Below are positions 6,680 through 14,841 of a DNA stretch of 16,130 nucleotides, one piece after another (position 1 is the stretch's first letter; each line of letters begins with the position of its first letter). Source of the stretch: Actinomycetota bacterium (GTDB lineage Bacteria > Actinomycetota > Humimicrobiia > Humimicrobiales > Humimicrobiaceae); NCBI GenBank assembly GCA_028695395.1, contig JAQVJB010000033.1:1-16130 (forward strand), written 5' to 3'. Below the pieces are notes generated by a model. That model searched no databases. It was not told the origin of the DNA and worked only from the letters and a program-made list of their open reading frames with translations. The position numbers and the translations under genes are program-made.

Positions 6680-7248
6680 TCTTGATTGCTGGACTTGGAA
6701 ATCCAGGCAAAGATTATATTTTAACAAGACATAATATCGGTTTTATGATTGCCGATAAATTCATCAGCAAGTCTGATGAAGCTCAGAGAAGCAGGAAATT
6801 TAAGTCAAAAACGACTTATTTAAATATTAATGATGAAAAAGTCATTGTTTTGAAGCCGCTAACATTTATGAATGATAGCGGCTCTTCTCTTGCAATGGCT
6901 TTAAGATTTTTCAAGGAAGAAATATCGAATATACTTGTCATCCATGATGATATAGATTTGGAATTCGGTGTCATAAGATTTAAAAAAGGCGGAGGGACAG
7001 CTGGCCATAAAGGCCTTGAATCTATTGTCAGCCACCTGAAAGATAAAAATTTTGACAGGCTCAGGTTCGGAGTGGGAAGACCGCCCGGACAGAAAAGAGC
7101 TGCAGATTATGTCCTGAAAAAATTCAGTAGTCGCGAACTGAAAGAACTTGAGTTTCTTTGTGAAAATGCATCTGATTCAATAATCGATTATATAGATAAT
7201 GGAATCGAATATTGTATGAATAAATATAATGGTCTTTTATCCAGCTAA
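6676..7248 (+). CDS. pth: Peptidyl-tRNA hydrolase
   Basis: Cleaves peptidyl-tRNA released from stalled ribosomes and so frees the tRNA. The 190-aa length is typical. The N-terminus LIAGLGNPGKDY leads to catalytic His19 in TRHNIGF. KPLTFMNDSG carries the tRNA-binding Asn. VIHDDIDLEFG contains Asp91, the partner of the catalytic His, and the loop KKGGGTAGHKGL and RFGVGRPPG follow. The usual Asn in GHNGL is Lys here, a variant I believe occurs in other bacteria. There is no independent strong Shine-Dalgarno; the ATGA overlap with rplY suggests coupled translation. Confidence 0.96.
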   Translation: MILIAGLGNPGKDYILTRHNIGFMIADKFISKSDEAQRSRKFKSKTTYLNINDEKVIVLKPLTFMNDSGSSLAMALRFFKEEISNILVIHDDIDLEFGVIRFKKGGGTAGHKGLESIVSHLKDKNFDRLRFGVGRPPGQKRAADYVLKKFSSRELKELEFLCENASDSIIDYIDNGIEYCMNKYNGLLSS

Positions 7249-7309
7249 TTCCCAGCAGGTATTCTTATTCTTTCTTTTTACTGAAATATTTAGATAAAAA
7301 GAGACTGAA

Positions 7310-10300
7310 ATGTTTTTAAATCTGTTTTTAAAGCAAAAAGAGTGGAAAGATTTTTCCATCTCAAATAAAAAAAATATATATGCTGACGAAAACCTGTGGT
7401 CATACATAATAGCAGGTTTATTTTATTATTCCCGGAAACCGACACTTGTCATAACTTCGGGCAATGACAAAAATATTGAGCTATTGGATGATTTCAAGTG
7501 CATAAATGAGAGCAAAGATTTTTTTAATTTTCCATCTGTCGGAGAAGGGATATTTCTTAAAGATAAATCAGCGGATGTGGAGAAAGTATCCCAAAGGTTA
7601 TCAGTCATAAAAAGAATAATGAATTTTTCTGAGGACAATGAGCCATTTCTGGCAATTGCAAGCGTACCTTCAATTGTAAATCTTATATCATCAAAAAATC
7701 TGACAGACTTTCCGTTATTAAAATTAAAAAAAGGTGAAGATTATAATAGGGAAAAATTAATAAAAGAAATTAACCAGCTTGGCTATGAGAGAGTCAGAAA
7801 GGTTTTCGATAAGGGAGAATACAGCATAAAAGGAGATATCATAGATATCTTTGATCTCTCATGCAAAAATCCAGCAAGATTTGATTTTTTTGATAATACT
7901 CTTGAAAAAATACTGTATTTTGATGTCAAAGATTACTCTGTTCTAAATGAGGCTGAAAGTTTTGAAATAAGCCCTAATAATGATCCCTGGAAATTAAATG
8001 AGCAATTTGATGAAATCGCAGACAACAATTTAAACCGATACTATTGCCTGCCTGATATTTTTAATGAATATATAAATGAATTTAATCTGGTAATTTGCGA
8101 GCCTGTAGAAGTTTATCTTAAGTTAAAGAGCGAGAAAGACATTATTGAAAAATCACTTAGCATAAAAAAAGATGAACTTTCGATAAAGGACATTGATATA
8201 ATAAAAAAATTCATAATTTCCAGCGACTATTTTGAAAGTGATTCATTTAATCACAGATATGATTTACACTCCGGTGGTTCCGGCGGGCCTCTTGAGGAAT
8301 ATTTTGAATTCACAAAAACCAAAAACCAGTCGCAAAATTTCAGCAATCCGGGAGCTTTTATTGAAAATCTTAAAAAAGATTTTAATTTTAAAAGAAATAT
8401 TTTTATTTCATTAAATAACAGTGAAAGATTAAAAAAAATATCCGGGCTGCTTTCTGAAAATAATATTTCTTTTAAAAAAATGACTGGAACACAAGAAGAA
8501 TCTTATGATTACAAGGTCATCAACCTGGCTCCGCTTGAACTTTTAAGAGGTTTCAAATCAGAGAGCACTTCACTATATGGGGAGCTTGATATTTTTGAGC
8601 AGCTTGATAAAAAAGATAAAGAAATTTATGAAATAAAATCAAAAGGTTTCAACCAGTTTAATCCCGGAGATTTTGTAGTTCATAAATCCCACGGCATAGG
8701 CAAGTATGTCGATATAGTATCTGAGACTGATGATGGAATAAAAAAAGATTATTTTCTTATTGAGTATGCTCACGGTGACAAGCTTTATGTCCCTACCTGG
8801 CAGGCTGAGAGAATCCACAGATACATTGGAGACTCTGAGCCGGCTGTAACATCGCTTAATTCGAAACAGTGGAATAATTTAAAGAATAAAGTAAGAAAAT
8901 CAGTAAAAGTACTCGCGCTTGATCTTGCCAGGCTATATGCTGAAAGGGAAGCAGCAGAAGGTTTTTCGTTTCAGCCTGATAGTCCATGGCAAAAGGAAAT
9001 CGAAGATCTTTTTCCTTTTGATGAAACCCGGGACCAGCTGGATGCGATAAATAAAGTTAAAGAGAAGATGCAGGAAGCAAAGCCGATGGACATACTTGTA
9101 TGCGGTGATGTCGGTTTCGGCAAAACAGAAGTTGCAATAAGAGCTGCCTTCAAGTCTGCTGAAAATGGCAAGCAGGTACTTGTTCTGGTACCTACGACAA
9201 TACTTGCAGACCAGCATTTTAATACTTTCAAATCAAGATTTAAAAATTATCCGGTAATAGTAGATGTAATAAGCCGTTTCAGAAAAAAAACTATTCAGAA
9301 AGAAATAATAAACAGATTCAATCTTGGACAGGTAGATATACTCATAGGCACGCACCGGATCCTGGGGGATGATATCAAACCGAAGGATTTGGGGCTTATA
9401 GTAATAGACGAGGAACAAAGGTTCGGCGTAAATGCAAAAGAGAAATTAAAATTATTAAAGAAACAGGCAGATGTCCTTACCCTTACAGCGACGCCTATTC
9501 CGCGTACTCTTTATATGTCATTAACCGGCATAAAGGATATAGTCCTTATTGAAACGCATCCTGAAAACCGTCACCCCATAAAGACTTTTGTAGGACGCAA
9601 AAATAATCTTATAATAAGAAATGCAATTGAAAGAGAAATGCAGCGGGGCGGGCAGGTTTATTATGTATCAAACCGGATACTAGGGATAGACCACCTTGCA
9701 TATGAGCTAAAAAAGCTTGTACCTTCTGCAAACATAGCCATAACTCACGGAAGGCTGGACGGAAGGGAAATCGAAAAGCTGATGGAGGATTTCATCAATA
9801 AAAAATACGACATACTTCTCACCACATCTATAATAGAATCAGGAATGGATATTGCTAATGTAAATACCCTGATAGTGGAAAACGCGCAGAGGTTCGGACT
9901 TTCACAATTATATCAATTAAGAGGAAGGGTAGGCAGGTCTTCAGAAAGAGCATATGCTTATTTCTTTTACACTGAACGGGACAATCTGACATTTAATGCC
10001 CTTGAACGCCTAAAGGCGCTTGAGGAATTTAATGCTCTTGGTTCCGGCTATAATATTGCTTTAAAGGACCTGGAAATAAGGGGAGCCGGTGAACTGCTGG
10101 GTGCAAACCAGCACGGTCATATGAGCAGCGTAGGCTTTGATCTTTATTGCGAGATAATAAGGGAAGAAATCGAAGTTCTTAAAGGAATTGAACCAGAAAA
10201 AGAAAACAATGTATTGATAGACCTGCCAGTCAGCGCCTATATTCCTAAGAACTTTATAAAAAATGAAAATGATAGAATCAATTTATATAAAAGCCTGTCT

Positions 10301-10636
10301 GAAGCAAAAAGCATAAATGAAATTAATTCTTTGTCAAAAAAAGTGTCAGAGAGGTTCGGCGGTTTGCCGGATGTTTTGGAAAACCTATTTAATATTTCCA
10401 GAATCAAATTATTGCTTAAGAAAAAATCGATAGAAAAAGTAAGATATACTCCCAAAAAGGCTGTATTAATCAAACCGGTTAATACCTCCAGGGAAAAAGC
10501 TCTCAGGCTCAATAGAAAAAATAAAAATATAAGTTATAATTTTAAAGATAAATCTATTATAATAAGGGTTTCAGATTCAAAATTAGTTATAAATGAACTT
10601 TTTGAAATTTTAAAAGATATAGTTAACAATATTTAG
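7310..10636 (+). CDS. mfd: Transcription-repair coupling factor Mfd
   Basis: A DNA translocase that removes RNA polymerase stalled at lesions and recruits UvrA. The 1108-aa protein carries the N-terminal UvrB-homology region (about 1-330) and the RNA-polymerase-interacting domain from about residue 448 (FNPGDFVVHKSHGIGKY). The superfamily-2 helicase core has Walker A GDVGFGKT (599-606), LVPTTILADQH, DEEQ (700-703), LTATPIPRTL and motif VI QLRGRVGRS (869-877). The C-terminal D7 domain follows from about residue 980. Length is near the usual 1100-1180. The start at 7310 has only a weak purine-rich upstream sequence. It lies 61 bp behind pth, the order seen in Firmicutes and Actinobacteria. Confidence 0.97.
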   Translation: MFLNLFLKQKEWKDFSISNKKNIYADENLWSYIIAGLFYYSRKPTLVITSGNDKNIELLDDFKCINESKDFFNFPSVGEGIFLKDKSADVEKVSQRLSVIKRIMNFSEDNEPFLAIASVPSIVNLISSKNLTDFPLLKLKKGEDYNREKLIKEINQLGYERVRKVFDKGEYSIKGDIIDIFDLSCKNPARFDFFDNTLEKILYFDVKDYSVLNEAESFEISPNNDPWKLNEQFDEIADNNLNRYYCLPDIFNEYINEFNLVICEPVEVYLKLKSEKDIIEKSLSIKKDELSIKDIDIIKKFIISSDYFESDSFNHRYDLHSGGSGGPLEEYFEFTKTKNQSQNFSNPGAFIENLKKDFNFKRNIFISLNNSERLKKISGLLSENNISFKKMTGTQEESYDYKVINLAPLELLRGFKSESTSLYGELDIFEQLDKKDKEIYEIKSKGFNQFNPGDFVVHKSHGIGKYVDIVSETDDGIKKDYFLIEYAHGDKLYVPTWQAERIHRYIGDSEPAVTSLNSKQWNNLKNKVRKSVKVLALDLARLYAEREAAEGFSFQPDSPWQKEIEDLFPFDETRDQLDAINKVKEKMQEAKPMDILVCGDVGFGKTEVAIRAAFKSAENGKQVLVLVPTTILADQHFNTFKSRFKNYPVIVDVISRFRKKTIQKEIINRFNLGQVDILIGTHRILGDDIKPKDLGLIVIDEEQRFGVNAKEKLKLLKKQADVLTLTATPIPRTLYMSLTGIKDIVLIETHPENRHPIKTFVGRKNNLIIRNAIEREMQRGGQVYYVSNRILGIDHLAYELKKLVPSANIAITHGRLDGREIEKLMEDFINKKYDILLTTSIIESGMDIANVNTLIVENAQRFGLSQLYQLRGRVGRSSERAYAYFFYTERDNLTFNALERLKALEEFNALGSGYNIALKDLEIRGAGELLGANQHGHMSSVGFDLYCEIIREEIEVLKGIEPEKENNVLIDLPVSAYIPKNFIKNENDRINLYKSLSEAKSINEINSLSKKVSERFGGLPDVLENLFNISRIKLLLKKKSIEKVRYTPKKAVLIKPVNTSREKALRLNRKNKNISYNFKDKSIIIRVSDSKLVINELFEILKDIVNNI

Positions 10637-10698
10637 GATTATTTGTATTGTTAATGAATTATTGATTGGAAAAAATGACTAGAAGAAGGTAGAAATTA

Positions 10699-11787
10699 AT
10701 GTTGAAAAAAAATAATTTCCTGAGAATCAGCCTGATGATAACTATAATTTTTATAATGGCAGGATCATTGCTTGCCTTATCTTCATGCTCATCATCTCTG
10801 GCAGAAGTAAACGGGTATAAGATAACCCAGAAAGAAGTTGACAGCTATACTTCATCGCTTAAGACTACAAATCCTGAAATTTTTGAAAAAGAAAACAGTG
10901 AACAACTTAAGGCTGTTGAAAAACAGATAATAGATTATATTATCGTTAATAAGATAATTGAGAAATATGGCGCAGAAAATAATATTAGCGTAGTGGAAAA
11001 GGAAATAGATATTGAACTAGGCATAATCCAGGATTCCTATGGGAGCAAAGCAGACTTTCAAAAATATCTGGCAGATAATAATATAAATGAAGATTTTCTT
11101 AAAGTATGGCTGAAAGATCAGATACTAGGGTCTAAAGTCTATGAATCAATCACTGAAAACATTTCAGTAACAGATGAAGAAATCCAGAATTATTATGATG
11201 AAAACAAGGATACTGTTTTTAAAACTCCCGAGCAGGTAGAAGTCAGCCATATTCTTGTTAAATTCGGTGAAAATGATACTGTTCAGAAAACAAAAGAAGA
11301 GGCTTTGGAAAAAATAAAAGTAGCACAGGAGAAGCTTAATGACGGAGGTTTATTTGAAGATATAGCCAATAGGTATTCAGAAGATGAAAATACAAATACA
11401 ATAGGTGGTGTCCTGGGTTATTTTTCAAAAGGTCAGCTTGTTTCAGAATTTGAAGATGTGGCATTTCAACTTAAGATAGGAGAAGTCAGCGACATAGTAG
11501 AGACTACTTACGGTTTTCATATAATAAAAGTTACTAATAAGAAAGTTGAATCAACAAATCCTTTTATAGAGGTAAAAGAACAAATAAAGGATTATTTATT
11601 AAAAGATTTAAAAAGTAAAAAATGGGAAGATTTCATACTTGATCTCAAAGATAAATCTGAAATAAACTATAGTGCTGCTTTCCAGGCGTCTGAAAGCACT
11701 GAAACAACTGCAGGTACAGATTCGCAGGAGATAGGCACTGATGAGGAAAGTCCTATTGAAGAACAGTTGATAACCCCATCTACTTAA
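10699..11787 (+). CDS. Exported peptidyl-prolyl cis-trans isomerase lipoprotein (SurA/PrsA type, PpiC domain)
   Basis: A 362-aa extracytoplasmic foldase. The N-terminus has positive charges (MLKKNNFLR), a hydrophobic core, and the lipobox LSSC with Cys30 as the likely lipidated residue. A SurA-N-like region (about 35-145) is followed by a parvulin-type rotamase domain (about 180-280) with QVEVSHILVKFGEND, GGLFEDIANRYSED, GGVLGYFSKGQ and ETTYGFHIIKV. The tail after about residue 330 is rich in Ser, Thr and Glu and probably disordered. An AAGG at 10686-10689 precedes the ATG. A foldase between mfd and mazG is a familiar arrangement in anaerobic Gram-positive bacteria. It could be called prsA or surA; I leave the symbol empty. 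Confidence 0.9.
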   Translation: MLKKNNFLRISLMITIIFIMAGSLLALSSCSSSLAEVNGYKITQKEVDSYTSSLKTTNPEIFEKENSEQLKAVEKQIIDYIIVNKIIEKYGAENNISVVEKEIDIELGIIQDSYGSKADFQKYLADNNINEDFLKVWLKDQILGSKVYESITENISVTDEEIQNYYDENKDTVFKTPEQVEVSHILVKFGENDTVQKTKEEALEKIKVAQEKLNDGGLFEDIANRYSEDENTNTIGGVLGYFSKGQLVSEFEDVAFQLKIGEVSDIVETTYGFHIIKVTNKKVESTNPFIEVKEQIKDYLLKDLKSKKWEDFILDLKDKSEINYSAAFQASESTETTAGTDSQEIGTDEESPIEEQLITPST

Positions 11788-11825
11788 ATGATAAATTCAG
11801 GCTAAAAAGTGAGTTGTAGATTTTT

Positions 11826-12701
11826 ATGAATATTGATATTGATAGGGCTAACAGCAGTAATGATGCTGCTGAGCTTTTTAATTTTTTTTTAGAAATGATG
11901 GCTTCGCTGCGTTCGCCCCAGGGATGTGTCTGGGACAGGGAACAGACCCATTATTCAATAAAGCGAAATGTAATCGAAGAAGCTTATGAGGCTGCAGAAG
12001 CCATAGAAAATAATGATGTTTCTTCACTTAAAGAAGAATTGGGAGATGTTCTGCTGCAGGTTGTTTTCCATTCCCAGATAGCTCTGGAAAAAGATGAATT
12101 TACCATAAGCGATGTATTGAAAGAAATCATAAACAAACTTTACAGAAGGCATCCTCACGTATTCGGAGATAAAAAATTTACAAGTTCAGGAGAAGTTCTT
12201 TCAAGCTGGGAAGATATTAAAAAAGCCGAGAGGAAACAGAACCCAAAAAAAACAGAATCAATATTTCACGGCATACCTAAAATGATGCCTGCTCTTCATT
12301 TTGCATATGAAATACAGAACAGGGCTTCAAGGCTTGGTTTTGACTGGGAAAGCATAAGCGGGGTTATTGACAAAATAAGGGAAGAATTATCAGAACTCGA
12401 TTCTGCTATCGAAAATCAAAGCATCGGGAAAGACGGTGCCGAATTCAAAAATGATTCAGGTATTTTACCCGATTTTAGTAATGAGGCAATGGCTGAGCTA
12501 GGCGACTTACTTTTCAGTATAGTTAATCTTTCAAGGCATCTGAATATAGACAGCGAAGACGCATTAAAGCTTACTTGCAGGAAATTTATCAAAAGATTTG
12601 ACAGCATGGAAAAACTTGCAAAAGATAGAAAACTGGAATTTAAGGATCTTACTTTAGAGCAAAAAGATAAGTTGTGGAATGAAATAAAGTCAAAAGAATA
12701 G
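11826..12701 (+). CDS. mazG: Nucleoside triphosphate pyrophosphohydrolase MazG
   Basis: Hydrolyses nucleoside triphosphates to monophosphates and pyrophosphate, sanitising the pool and affecting (p)ppGpp-linked stress physiology. The 291-aa protein holds two MazG domains. In the first, CVWDREQTHYSI is followed by the metal-binding set EEAYE (51-55) and EELGD (70-74). Then come RHPHVFGD and WEDIKKAER. The second domain carries EIQNRASRLGFDWES and AELGDLLFSIVNLSRH. It lacks the N-terminal tetrapyrrole methylase domain of the B. subtilis YabN fusion. The start at 11826 has only a poor Shine-Dalgarno (GTGAG near 11809). It probably belongs to the mfd-foldase transcription unit. Confidence 0.95.
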   Translation: MNIDIDRANSSNDAAELFNFFLEMMASLRSPQGCVWDREQTHYSIKRNVIEEAYEAAEAIENNDVSSLKEELGDVLLQVVFHSQIALEKDEFTISDVLKEIINKLYRRHPHVFGDKKFTSSGEVLSSWEDIKKAERKQNPKKTESIFHGIPKMMPALHFAYEIQNRASRLGFDWESISGVIDKIREELSELDSAIENQSIGKDGAEFKNDSGILPDFSNEAMAELGDLLFSIVNLSRHLNIDSEDALKLTCRKFIKRFDSMEKLAKDRKLEFKDLTLEQKDKLWNEIKSKE

Positions 12702-12710
12702 AACTATTAC

Positions 12711-12738
12711 TTTACATTTATTTTATTTGATATATAAT
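12711..12738 (+). promoter_or_regulatory. Candidate sigma-70-type promoter for the divIC-like gene
   Basis: TTTACA (12711-12716) and a perfect TATAAT (12733-12738) are spaced by 16 bp. This is the best promoter match I see in the window. The predicted start near 12745 leaves a leader of about 85 nt before the gene at 12831. The promoter separates divIC and ppx from the mfd-mazG unit. Confidence 0.6.
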
Positions 12739-12739
12739 A

Positions 12740-12805
12740 CATTTACATAAATAATCATTTACTTAAAGTAAAACAAATATAGCAATAAAATAGTTATTTT
12801 ATTTG
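12740..12805 (+). repeat. Cluster of short direct and inverted repeats in the divIC leader
   Basis: CATTTACATAAA (12740-12751) and CATTTACTTAAA (12756-12767) differ at one base and lie 16 bp apart. TTTACTT-A-AAGTAAA (12758-12772) is a perfect palindrome. AATAAAATA (12784-12792) and TATTTTATT (12795-12803) form a 9-bp inverted repeat with a 2-nt loop. TTATTTTATTTG occurs at both 12718-12729 and 12794-12805. They lie at and downstream of the predicted transcription start and could be operators, or simply AT-rich simple sequence. Confidence 0.4.
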
Positions 12806-12830
12806 TAAATCGTAGCAATTTCGTAACATT

Positions 12831-13262
12831 ATGGCCAGGAATACAAAAGTAATAAGCAGTATTTCCAGAAAAGCAAAAATTAATATTATAAGTATTGTTT
12901 TTATCCTATTTATAATCATCTGCATCCTGTCTTCTATAAATCCGATCATATCCATGTTCTCCAAAAGAAATAATATCGCTGAACTTGAGGCTGAATTAAA
13001 TGAAATAAGGAGTAATAATATTGAGCTGCTGGCTCTTGAAAAAAGTCTTTATGAAGAGGAATATATAGAAATGGAAGCATTAAAGCAGTTCGGCTACACA
13101 AGGAGCGAGAATAAGATAATATATCAGGTAAATGAAATAGATAAGCTAGAGCGTGTTAACGAACAGGAAAACTCAAATATAGTAACCGATAATGCCGTCT
13201 ATTCAAATAATAATCTTTGGGAGAATATAAGGATACTTTATTACAAAGAAATAAATAATTAG
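12831..13262 (+). CDS. Septum formation initiator protein, DivIC/FtsB-like
   Basis: A 143-aa bitopic protein. A basic N-terminus (MARNTKVISSISRKAK) is followed by one membrane helix (about 18-40, NIISIVFILFIIICIL). The outside part has a heptad-like coiled coil (about 48-80, NNIAELEAELNEIRSNN and following) and then EYIEMEALKQFGYTRSENKIIYQV. That fits the DivIC/FtsB pattern, in which the coiled coil pairs with FtsL and links to the division machinery. Its place between mazG and ppx is where divIC/ftsB sits in Firmicutes and Actinobacteria. The ATG has no recognisable Shine-Dalgarno. In actinobacteria eno usually lies just upstream; it is absent here and a promoter-bearing gap takes its place. 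Confidence 0.85.
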   Translation: MARNTKVISSISRKAKINIISIVFILFIIICILSSINPIISMFSKRNNIAELEAELNEIRSNNIELLALEKSLYEEEYIEMEALKQFGYTRSENKIIYQVNEIDKLERVNEQENSNIVTDNAVYSNNNLWENIRILYYKEINN

Positions 13263-13432
13263 ATAGGCAAAAAAAAGATAAAAATTAGTTATAAATCATC
13301 AAAAAACTACTATTAGCAGGTTGTTTATTATCAATAAAGAGCAGGATAATAATATTTAAAAATATTAAGGCTGCTGAATTTTTTTCTTTCAGAAAACTAC
13401 TGGCTTAAAATAACCTTTTACAATATGGAGCG

Positions 13433-14407
13433 ATGGCAAAGATAGCAGCGATAGATATCGGAACAAACTCAACAAGATTACTCATAACCTCATTTATTCA
13501 TAATAAAATAAGTACATTAAAACGCGAAATGGTAATTACCCGGCTTGGAAAGAATATTGAATCCACAAATAGCATGCAGGAAGATGGGATAAAAAAAACT
13601 ATAGAAGCTTTATCCGGGTATCTTGAGTTATGCAGGCAGCACAAAGTTGAGAAAATAAGAGCTGTAGGCACAAGTGTTTTCAGAAGAGCTGGAAATAGAA
13701 AATATTTTCTTAAAAGAGCTTATGAAAAAACAGGATTAAAAATAGATATTATTTCCGGGCAGGAAGAAGCAAAGCTTTGTTTTGAAGGTGTTGTTAAAAG
13801 TCTTCAATACTTAGATAAGACTGTAAGTAAAATCAAATACAGTTTTTTAAGAAGTAAAAAAGAAAGTAAAAAACTGATTGTCCTTGATATCGGCGGAGGA
13901 AGCAGTGAACTTGTATTCGGGAAATCAGATTGCAGTATCAGCAATATAAAAAGCATTGAACTAGGCAGTGTAACTATAAGTGAAAAGTTTTTAAATGCTG
14001 ATAAAGCATATCCGCAGGATATTTCATTAATGAATAATCATATAACGGAAATCTTGAAAAAAGAGCTTGGGGATATAGATTCATATAAAGATGCAATCAT
14101 AATCGGAGTGGCCGGTACTGTTTCAACTATTGGGAGCATTTTCCTTGGCATGGAAAAGTATGAAAGGGAAAAACTGAACGGCCTGATTATCTCTATTGAA
14201 GATATAAAAAATATATTCAATCAGCTGTCCTGCCTTTCTCTTGAAGATAGGAAAAGAGTAAAGGGACTTCAACCTGAGAGGGCAGATATTATTACTGGAG
14301 GAACTGCCATCCTGCTTGCATTTCTGAATTATTTTGGCACGGCTAGAATAATGGTCAGCGAACATGATATTTTAGACGGAATCATTTACAGTTTATGTAA
14401 TTTCTGA
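13433..14407 (+). CDS. ppx: Ppx/GppA family exopolyphosphatase / guanosine pentaphosphatase
   Basis: A 324-aa member of the ASKHA-fold Ppx/GppA family, which hydrolyses inorganic polyphosphate or pppGpp. Phosphate-binding motifs are AAIDIGTNSTRLLI at the N-terminus and VLDIGGGSSELVFG (about 145-158). Between them are RAVGTSVFRRAGNR and SGQEEAKLCFEG. Later, GVAGTVSTIGSIFLG and LQPERADIITGGTAILL complete the domain. It is the short form without the C-terminal HD-like domain. An insertion of about 20 basic residues precedes VLDIGGG. MAKIAAIDIG supports the ATG at 13433, yet the only GGAG (13427-13430) is just 2 nt from it, too close for a normal ribosome site. Substrate preference cannot be decided from sequence. 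Confidence 0.92.
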   Translation: MAKIAAIDIGTNSTRLLITSFIHNKISTLKREMVITRLGKNIESTNSMQEDGIKKTIEALSGYLELCRQHKVEKIRAVGTSVFRRAGNRKYFLKRAYEKTGLKIDIISGQEEAKLCFEGVVKSLQYLDKTVSKIKYSFLRSKKESKKLIVLDIGGGSSELVFGKSDCSISNIKSIELGSVTISEKFLNADKAYPQDISLMNNHITEILKKELGDIDSYKDAIIIGVAGTVSTIGSIFLGMEKYEREKLNGLIISIEDIKNIFNQLSCLSLEDRKRVKGLQPERADIITGGTAILLAFLNYFGTARIMVSEHDILDGIIYSLCNF

Positions 14408-14437
14408 TATTATTTCATTTGATTTTTTACCTTAATT

Positions 14438-14525
14438 GCCCGGGTGGCGGAACAGGTAGACGCAACGGACTTAAAATCCGTTGAGGCTTGTCCTCGTGTC
14501 GGTTCGATTCCGACCTCGGGCACCA
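14438..14525 (+). tRNA. tRNA-Leu (anticodon UAA), CCA encoded
   Basis: An 88-nt class II tRNA. The acceptor stem GCCCGGG pairs with CTCGGGC (one G-U). The anticodon stem ACGGA/TCCGT encloses the loop CTTAAAA with anticodon TAA. A long variable arm (GAGG-CTTGT-CCTC) is typical of tRNA-Leu. The T arm GTCGG-TTCGATT-CCGAC is perfect, followed by discriminator A and encoded CCA (14523-14525). It lies 30 bp after ppx with no obvious promoter of its own. The IS remnants begin shortly downstream. Confidence 0.97.
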
Positions 14526-14577
14526 TAAGGACGTATAATCTGGCTCTCTCTTATAACTGGCAAAACTGGCTTTTATA

Positions 14578-14631
14578 GGTTCTACAAAAATTAGCGGTTC
14601 TACGCCAATTAGCGGCTCTTCACCAATTAAC
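14578..14631 (-). repeat. Three tandem 18-bp terminal-repeat-like units
   Basis: Units of exactly 18 bp lie head-to-tail on the + strand: GGTTCTACAAAAATTAGC (14578-14595), GGTTCTACGCCAATTAGC (14596-14613) and GGCTCTTCACCAATTAAC (14614-14631). The third is the outer end of remnant A. A related copy, GGCTCATCACCAAAAACA, lies at 14706-14723. They resemble the ends of ISL3-type insertion sequences, which as I recall begin GGCTCTT or similar. The first two copies have no transposase piece between them. Confidence 0.7.
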
Positions 14632-14643
14632 GGGGCATCCGAT

Positions 14644-14705
14644 CTAACAACACAATGCTCTAACTCTTAATCTGTAGTTTTCAAAGTTTCTAAATCCATA
14701 AAACC
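14644..14705 (-). pseudogene. Transposase C-terminal fragment A
   Basis: Read on the minus strand this encodes FYGFRNFENYRLRVRALCC followed by TAG at 14644-14646. It is the best preserved of the three fragments and resembles the extreme C-terminus of ISL3-type transposases (pattern Y/F-G-F/Y-R-N-F-x-N/H-F/Y-R-x-R). The upstream part of the gene is missing: the reading passes straight into the end of remnant B at 14706. Confidence 0.6.
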
Positions 14706-14737
14706 GGCTCATCACCAAAAACAGGTGGGATTGCATT

Positions 14738-14803
14738 TTAACAAAATAGTACACTAGCTCTAAATCTGTAGTTATTAAAGAAACTGCTAATCAAATAGTG
14801 CGG
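14738..14803 (-). pseudogene. Transposase C-terminal fragment B
   Basis: Encodes on the minus strand HYLISSFFNNYRFRASVLFC and then TAA at 14738-14740. The NYRFR core and the nine residues from the Tyr to the stop line up with fragment A. Upstream the reading enters the end of remnant C near 14802. Confidence 0.5.
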
Positions 14804-14841
14804 CATCTGCTGAATTCTCAATAAATATCAGGGTTTCTGCC

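Noticed and set aside
8232..8414. Short out-of-frame open frame inside mfd
   Set aside because: It lies within the continuous, well-conserved mfd frame and has no features of its own.
13351..13366. Inverted repeat AATATTT-AA-AAATATT before ppx
   Set aside because: It is made only of A and T in an AT-rich gap, with no accompanying promoter; chance is a sufficient explanation.
13263..13432. Remnant of a DUF501 gene between divIC and ppx
   Set aside because: The 170-bp gap is AT-rich and I could not read any conserved peptide in it on either strand.
14438..14631. tRNA 3' end as attachment site of an integrative element
   Set aside because: No duplicated tRNA 3' segment, integrase gene or right attachment copy is visible within the window.
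14557..14670. Plus-strand open stretch encoding GSTKIS, GSTPIS, GSSPIN repeats
   Set aside because: It has no start codon and is bounded by stops. The 18-bp periodicity is better explained by IS terminal repeats, with transposase remnants read on the other strand.
14578..14723. CRISPR-like array
   Set aside because: The first three units are directly abutting with no spacers, and the larger 92-104-bp units are similar over most of their length. No cas genes are present.
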